The position numbers were made by a program, and so were the translations under genes. Under the pieces are notes generated by a model. It worked only from the letters and a program-made list of their open reading frames with translations. It searched no databases and was not told where the DNA came from. A DNA stretch of 12,771 bases. Source: Candidatus Uhrbacteria bacterium RIFCSPLOWO2_02_FULL_48_12. Lineage in GTDB: Bacteria > Patescibacteriota > Patescibacteriia > GWA2-46-9. Below are positions 11,236-12,771 of the stretch, piece by piece (position 1 is the first letter of the stretch; the number at the start of each line of letters is the position of its first letter). The stretch is taken from contig MGEP01000061.1 in NCBI GenBank assembly GCA_001791425.1, positions 1 through 12,771 on the forward strand, read 5' to 3'.

Positions 11236-12501
11236 ATGATCAATCAACAATTGCTTGATTATATCAAGCAACAATTGCAGCGGGGCGCAAGCCAAGAGCA
11301 AATAAAGAATTCTCTTATGGCTAGTGGTTGGCGAGAGAGTGACGTAAATGAGGTATTTAGCTCTGTATCCAATGTCTCTAGCCATCAATCTCAAGCACCA
11401 ATACCTCAACAAACAGTAGCCTCTTTACCTAGCGCGACTGCTCTTTTAGGTCAGGCATGGATTATCTACAAGCAAAGAATGGGAGTATTTCTAGGTATCA
11501 TGATAATACCAATGGTAATAATGATAGGATTTGTGGTTACTATGGGGAGTTATGGATTTTTATTCAAATATCTTGTGCTTGCGCAATTTGCAGCCGTAGG
11601 ATATGGATTATTTATCGCTCTGATGCTTTTATTGATTTTAGTATTCACTGTCGGCATGCTATGGGGGCAAACATCTTTGCTTTACGCAATAAAAGACAGT
11701 CAAGAAGGTATCGGAATAAAAGAGTCATATCGCAGGGGCTGGCACAAGATAGTTTCTTATTGGTGGATTTCTATACTAGCATGGTTCATAATCTTAGGCG
11801 GGTTTTTGCTTTTGATTGCACCCGGAATAATATTTTGGGTTTGGTTTAGCTTAGCGATATATATTTTAATCTCCGAAGATGTAAAAGGGATGGACGCTCT
11901 GCTTAAAAGTAGGGAGTATGTAAAAGGTCATTGGGGGGGCGTATTCTGGCGCCTTATTTTTATGTCGGCGTTGTATTTAATTATTTATTTTATTCCAGTG
12001 ATAATTTTAGATTTTATAGAAATTCCTCTTGCTGAACAAATCAGTCAATTTATTGTTGGATTATTCCTAGCCCCCTTATTCACGATTTATTTGTTCTTGG
12101 TTTACAGCAATTTAAAGGCAATAAAGGACGAATTTGTTTCTGCTCCAACCAGAGGCAAACGATTGCCCTATGTTTTTATAGCTATTCTTGGTTTTTTGGT
12201 TATCCCCGCAATGCTTTTTGCCACTGTGTTTTTTAGTTTAAATACGGCCAGATACAGAGCGCGTGACGCGAAACGTATAGCCGATCTTAAACAACTTCAA
12301 GTTGCATTAGAACTATATTACGACGAGAGTGGAAGCTACCCATTGACCTTAAATGAATTATCGCCACGATATATAGCAGTACCCGTAGATCCTAAAACAA
12401 ATAATCCATATGATTATCAGCGACAGGGAGAAACTGATTATAAAATTTGCGCTCAATTAGAAGATAAAACCGAGAAATGTTTTTCTTCTCAATCGCAATA
12501 A
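11236..12501 (+). CDS. Polytopic membrane protein: UBA-like N-terminus, membrane domain, pseudopilin-like C-terminus
   Basis: The 421 residues fall in three parts. Residues 1-42 (LLDYIKQQLQRGASQEQIKNSLMASGWRESDVNEVF in outline) resemble the UBA-like helix bundle found in front of many CPR membrane proteins. After a Ser/Gln/Pro linker, about 75-300 holds six or so hydrophobic helices (near 83-103, 118-142, 174-194, 196-213, 237-258, 270-290) like a DUF975/GDPD-type membrane domain. A last helix (312-335) leads into 336-405, where NTARYRARDAKRIADLKQLQVALELYY...SGSYP matches the G-type pseudopilin (GspG) body, here without the usual N-terminal prepilin peptidase site. C405 and C415 may form a disulfide. 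Codons are clearly AT-richer (ATA, AGA, GTA, GGA frequent) than in neighbours, and inverted repeats flank the gene. Function not recognised; envelope role inferred. Confidence 0.8.
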   Translation: MINQQLLDYIKQQLQRGASQEQIKNSLMASGWRESDVNEVFSSVSNVSSHQSQAPIPQQTVASLPSATALLGQAWIIYKQRMGVFLGIMIIPMVIMIGFVVTMGSYGFLFKYLVLAQFAAVGYGLFIALMLLLILVFTVGMLWGQTSLLYAIKDSQEGIGIKESYRRGWHKIVSYWWISILAWFIILGGFLLLIAPGIIFWVWFSLAIYILISEDVKGMDALLKSREYVKGHWGGVFWRLIFMSALYLIIYFIPVIILDFIEIPLAEQISQFIVGLFLAPLFTIYLFLVYSNLKAIKDEFVSAPTRGKRLPYVFIAILGFLVIPAMLFATVFFSLNTARYRARDAKRIADLKQLQVALELYYDESGSYPLTLNELSPRYIAVPVDPKTNNPYDYQRQGETDYKICAQLEDKTEKCFSSQSQ

Positions 12502-12529
12502 GCTAATCAGCCAATGCCCAATCAGCTAC

Positions 12530-12552
12530 AAGCTAACGCCTAATTCCTAATT
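12530..12552 (-). repeat. Right flanking inverted repeat of the fusion membrane gene
   Basis: AAGCTAAC (12530-12537), two bases, then CTAATTCCTAATT (12540-12552) is the reverse complement of the left copy, identical over 8 and 13 bases. It ends on the base before the RNase J stop codon. Preceding bases (12502-12530) are also repetitive, with AGCTAATCAG, CAATCAGCTA and AGCTAA variants. Confidence 0.7.
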
Positions 12553-12771
12553 TCATACTTCAATCAGCACCGGCAAGACCATGGGGCGGCGGCGGGTTTG
12601 CGAGAACAAAAATTGCCCGACATCATTCCTGATTTTGTCTTTGATGTAGGCGTCAAAAGCTGGCTGGTTGCGGTCAGTCTCTTTGAAAATGGCTTTGACC
12701 TTAGCGCGCACTTTGCTCAAGAGTTCCTGATTGTCCTGCATGTAGATGAACCCGCGCGAAATTATGTCCGG
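12553..12771 (-). CDS. rnj: Ribonuclease J, C-terminal end (5' part outside window)
   Basis: The minus-strand frame is open to the window edge, giving the last 72 residues of a larger protein. They match the RNase J C-terminal domain: PDIISRGFIY near the start, ELLSKVRAKVKAIF, then AYIKDKIRNDVGQFLFSQTRRRPMVLPVLIEV at the end, where the FLF-x-x-T-x-RRPMVLPV-x-IEV terminus is characteristic. RNase J is a metallo-beta-lactamase-fold 5'-3' exonuclease and endonuclease in mRNA decay and rRNA processing. The visible part is the multimerisation domain, and no catalytic residues lie in the window. It is convergent with the fusion membrane gene, and its stop codon directly abuts the right inverted repeat. 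Confidence 0.9.
   Translation of the reverse strand, partial: PDIISRGFIYMQDNQELLSKVRAKVKAIFKETDRNQPAFDAYIKDKIRNDVGQFLFSQTRRRPMVLPVLIEV

Overview
The window reads as ordinary bacterial chromosome from a streamlined, probably uncultivated lineage. My best guess is a member of the Candidate Phyla Radiation (Patescibacteria, Parcubacteria-like). This is inferred from several things together: a transketolase present only as its C-terminal half, genes mostly without Shine-Dalgarno sites and at least one apparently leaderless transcript, a UBA-like/polytopic/pseudopilin fusion protein, small zinc-ribbon ORFs, hairpin-rich intergenic repeats, and stand-alone carbon-metabolism genes. TGA is used as a stop throughout, so the code is standard. 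No 16S rRNA or other phylogenetic marker is present, so the placement is not proven.

Layout. Bases 1-4551, all plus strand, form a central carbon block: the tail of a NYN-domain protein, the C-terminal transketolase half, a PfkB-family sugar kinase, a membrane-anchored protein of unknown function, a class II fructose-bisphosphate aldolase-type enzyme and a TlpA-like thioredoxin. Bases 4552-4905 are a dense control region: a perfect DnaA box, a near-consensus sigma70-type promoter, two inverted NrdR-type boxes bracketing its -10, and a leader of about 250 nt with several stems. It drives nrdJ (4906-7725), an adenosylcobalamin-dependent class II ribonucleotide reductase. Two small zinc-ribbon genes lie on the minus strand (8405-8211 and 8134-7910). 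They are followed on the plus strand by an ATP:corrinoid adenosyltransferase (8471-9064), which would make the cofactor NrdJ needs. A 112-bp imperfect palindrome separates this from a second membrane-anchored protein (9212-9871). A minus-strand tRNA-Leu(CAA) follows, with four tandem D-arm-like hairpins just 5' of it. Then come a leaderless-looking parB (10319-11104), an AT-rich fusion membrane protein (11236-12501) flanked by inverted repeats, and the 3' end of an RNase J gene on the minus strand.

How it fits together. The first block supplies sugar-phosphate interconversion: transketolase, kinase and aldolase. The middle block is a dNTP supply module: B12-dependent reductase plus the enzyme that activates B12, under apparent NrdR and possibly DnaA control that would tie dNTP synthesis to replication. 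ParB adds chromosome segregation and RNase J adds RNA turnover. The least explained parts are the nrdJ leader RNA, the zinc-ribbon pair, the 112-bp palindrome, the D-arm array and the inverted-repeat-flanked fusion gene.
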